DNA from: Acidobacteriota bacterium
GTDB taxonomy: Bacteria > Acidobacteriota > Thermoanaerobaculia > Gp7-AA8 > JAHWKK01
Length of the DNA stretch: 35,026 nt
Direction of reading: 5' to 3'
Assembly: GCA_019347945.1 (NCBI GenBank)
Contig: JAHWKK010000029.1
Span: 1-35,026 of the forward strand
This document shows, in pieces, positions 33,364 to 35,026 of this stretch. The translations under genes were made by a program, and so were the position numbers. Below the pieces are notes generated by a model. The model was not told the DNA's origin, ran no database searches, and worked only from the letters and a program-made list of their open reading frames with translations. How positions within the stretch are numbered: position 1 is the stretch's first letter; every line of letters begins with the position of its first letter.

Positions 33364-33855
33364 GTGGCCAAAGACTTTTCATTCGACGTCGTTTCCGAGA
33401 CGGACTTCCAGGAAGTGATCAACGCCGTGAATCAGGCGCAGAAGGAGCTTTCGCAGAGGTTCGATTTTCGCGGAAGCAAGAGCTCGATCGAGATCAAGGA
33501 TCAGGAGATCGTGCTCGTGAGCGACGACGAGCAGAAGCTGGCGAGCGTCAGAGACGTTCTCGAGAGCAAGCTCGTCAAGAGGAAGGTCTCGCTGAAGGGA
33601 ATCGACTATCAGAAGGTCGATCAGGCTTCGATGGGGACGGTCCGGCAGCACGCAAAAGTCGTTCAGGGAATCGAGCAGGAGAAGGCGAAAGCGATCGTCA
33701 AGACGATCAAGGACGCGAAGATGAAGGTCCAGGCTTCGATTCAGGGCGACCAGGTGCGGATCTCGGGTCGCAACAAGGACGAGCTTCAGGCGGCCATGGC
33801 GATCATCCGCGAGAAGGACTTCGGCATCCCGATTCAGTTCCAGAACTACCGCTGA
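33364..33855 (+). CDS. yajQ: YajQ-family nucleotide-binding protein
   Basis: A 163-residue cytoplasmic protein; family members bind nucleic acid or nucleotides, and some bind cyclic di-GMP. The start FSFDVVSETDFQEVINAVNQAQKELSQRFDFRGSKSSIE and the end KVQASIQGDQVRISGRNKDELQAAMAIIREKDFGIPIQFQNYR are diagnostic. The GTG at 33364 follows GGGGAGG with short spacing. It is 44 nt after lolA in the same direction, so co-transcription is possible. Whether this copy binds cyclic di-GMP cannot be read from the sequence. Confidence 0.93.
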   Translation: MAKDFSFDVVSETDFQEVINAVNQAQKELSQRFDFRGSKSSIEIKDQEIVLVSDDEQKLASVRDVLESKLVKRKVSLKGIDYQKVDQASMGTVRQHAKVVQGIEQEKAKAIVKTIKDAKMKVQASIQGDQVRISGRNKDELQAAMAIIREKDFGIPIQFQNYR

Positions 33856-33878
33856 TTCTCCGGCGGGCCGAAATGGTT

Positions 33879-33884
33879 TATTCT
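33879..33884 (+). promoter_or_regulatory. TATTCT -10 box, probable leaderless start of the polyprenyl synthase
   Basis: TATTCT ends 8 nt before the GTG at 33893; the spacer TCGGAACT has no Shine-Dalgarno. It is the same TATTCTTCG block seen before kdsD. Confidence 0.5.
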
Positions 33885-33892
33885 TCGGAACT

Positions 33893-34909
33893 GTGACGAT
33901 TTCCCGAGGCTCAATCGCCCGCGAGGCGACCGCCGCCACAACCGCGAAGTTTCTCGAAGTGATCGCGCCTCGTCTCCTTCTCGTCGAGGAAGAGCTGGAA
34001 AAGAACTTCCGCTCGGAGATCGCCACGATCAACGACGTCGGCCAGCATATTCTCGCGGGAGGGGGGAAACGGATCCGGCCCGCGCTGCTGCTCCTCTCCT
34101 CGTCGATGATCGGTTACGAGGGGGATGCCGACGTCCGGTACGCGGCGGTCATCGAGCTGATCCACACCGCGACGCTGGTTCATGACGACGTCATCGACGG
34201 CGCCGATACCAGACGCGGTCGCAGCTCGGTCAACTACCACTGGGGAAATCATCTGACGGTTCTGGTCGGAGACTATCTGTACACCCATGCGATGAAGATG
34301 GCGATTCGCGAAGGGCGGATGGAGATCGTCGATCTTCTCTGCGACGCGACGATCCATCTCACCGAGGGTGAGATCCTGGGGCTCGAGACGAAGGGGCGGA
34401 TCGATCTGACCAGTGACGAGTACTTCGAGCTGATCGGCAGAAAGACGGCGTCGCTTTTCGCTGCCGGCTGCCAGCTTCCCGGACACCTCGTCGATCTCGA
34501 CCCGGCCGAGCTCCGCGCGCTTCACGATTACGGATACAACCTGGGAATCTGCTTCCAGCTCACCGACGACCTGCTCGACTACACGCAGACCGCGAATGTG
34601 ATCGGCAAGCCGGTTCTGGCGGATCTCCGCGAGGGGAAGGCGACGCTCCCGTTGATTCTCGCGCTGCAGGACGCCTCCGGCGACGACGTCGACCGGGTCA
34701 GGCGGATCGCCGGCGAGAACGTCTTCGAGAGCGGGGACGAGCGCGCGTTGCTCGAGATGCTCGAGCGGCACCGGGCGATCGATCGCGCCAGGGAGATTGC
34801 ACGCGAGTATGCCGACCGGGCGCTGGGCGCGCTCGAATCGTTTCCGGCGTCGGTGTCGCGCGAAGGGCTCGAGTTCGCGGTCGGCTATGTCCTCGACCGC
34901 GATCGCTGA
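33893..34909 (+). CDS. ispB: Long-chain polyprenyl diphosphate synthase
   Basis: Elongates allylic diphosphates with isopentenyl diphosphate to make a quinone or lipid-carrier side chain; 338 residues. The first Asp-rich motif is HDDVIDGAD (Asp98, Asp99, Asp102) and the second is QLTDDLLDY (Asp225, Asp226, Asp229); GGGKRIRPALL binds the diphosphate. Ala93, five residues before the first motif, is small, which in this family allows a long product. With mqnD in the same window a menaquinone tail is the likely product, though this is inference. The GTG start follows a TATTCT box with no Shine-Dalgarno. Confidence 0.9.
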   Translation: MTISRGSIAREATAATTAKFLEVIAPRLLLVEEELEKNFRSEIATINDVGQHILAGGGKRIRPALLLLSSSMIGYEGDADVRYAAVIELIHTATLVHDDVIDGADTRRGRSSVNYHWGNHLTVLVGDYLYTHAMKMAIREGRMEIVDLLCDATIHLTEGEILGLETKGRIDLTSDEYFELIGRKTASLFAAGCQLPGHLVDLDPAELRALHDYGYNLGICFQLTDDLLDYTQTANVIGKPVLADLREGKATLPLILALQDASGDDVDRVRRIAGENVFESGDERALLEMLERHRAIDRAREIAREYADRALGALESFPASVSREGLEFAVGYVLDRDR

Positions 34910-35026
34910 GGTTGGAGGTTCGAGGTTGGAGGTTGGAAGAGTGAAGAGTGAAGAGTGAAGAGTGAAGAGTGAAGAGTGAAGAGTGAAGAGTGAAGAGTGA
35001 AGAGTGAAGAGTGAAGAGTGAAGAGT
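34909..35026 (+). repeat. In-register heptad array at the window end
   Basis: Four AGGTTGG-type heptads (34909-34936, one with TTCG) continue without a register break into nearly thirteen copies of AAGAGTG (34937-35026). The first heptad includes the last base of the ispB stop codon. The array runs off the window edge, so its true length and any inverted partner are unknown. Confidence 0.92.

Overview
The window is about 35 kb of high-GC bacterial chromosome carrying mostly housekeeping genes. A Gram-negative envelope is implied by lolA, an arabinose-5-phosphate isomerase for Kdo/LPS and a PpiD-type periplasmic foldase. A futalosine-pathway menaquinone gene (mqnD), a complete mre/rod cluster, a FecR-like protein, a SEC-C protein and abundant short intergenic repeats together suggest an Acidobacteriota-like organism. 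That taxonomic guess is inference; no rRNA gene is present to test it. No tRNA, rRNA, CRISPR array, prophage or integrase was seen.

Layout. 1-200 is a homopolymer-rich stretch that looks like a poor contig end. 201-2342 (minus) is a plsC-mqnD-hypothetical operon. 2879-6215 (plus) encodes an exported AP-superfamily hydrolase and a SpoIIE-type phosphatase. 6939-8301 holds a small CPXCG zinc-ribbon protein and a divergent radical SAM protein. 8486-10943 (plus) holds a D-amino-acid aminotransferase and a flavin disulfide-oxidoreductase-like protein. 11246-19283 (minus) is the rod-shape cluster mreB-mreC-mreD-mrdA-rodA, followed by a SEC-C/HGHWH-repeat protein and a membrane-anchored MutS-like ATPase; a FecR/Ig protein lies just upstream. 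21727-28358 (plus) is a tightly overlapping series ppiD-yciA-like-trpS-scpA-scpB-rluB-cmk. 28772-29272 (minus) is a REP-associated tyrosine transposase (RAYT). 29578-31161 (minus) is ATP-type pckA. 31306-34909 (plus) is kdsD-hypothetical-lolA-yajQ-polyprenyl diphosphate synthase.

The genes cover envelope building (plsC, mre/rod, mrdA, kdsD, lolA, ppiD), quinone synthesis (mqnD for the ring, polyprenyl synthase for the tail), chromosome segregation (scpA, scpB) and core metabolism (pckA, cmk, trpS).

The most unusual content is between the genes. Nearly every non-operonic gap holds a composite repeat: arrays with a strict 7-bp period whose 7-mer sequence changes without loss of register, enclosing hairpin modules, with the whole element often arranged as nested inverted repeats. 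A second system is the RAYT gene bracketed by two opposed arrays of one GC-rich REP-like core (five 81-bp units on one side, four 61-bp units on the other). A perfect 34-bp spacerless palindrome lies upstream of ppiD. Several genes also show a TANNNT box 6-8 nt before the start codon and no Shine-Dalgarno, suggesting leaderless transcripts.
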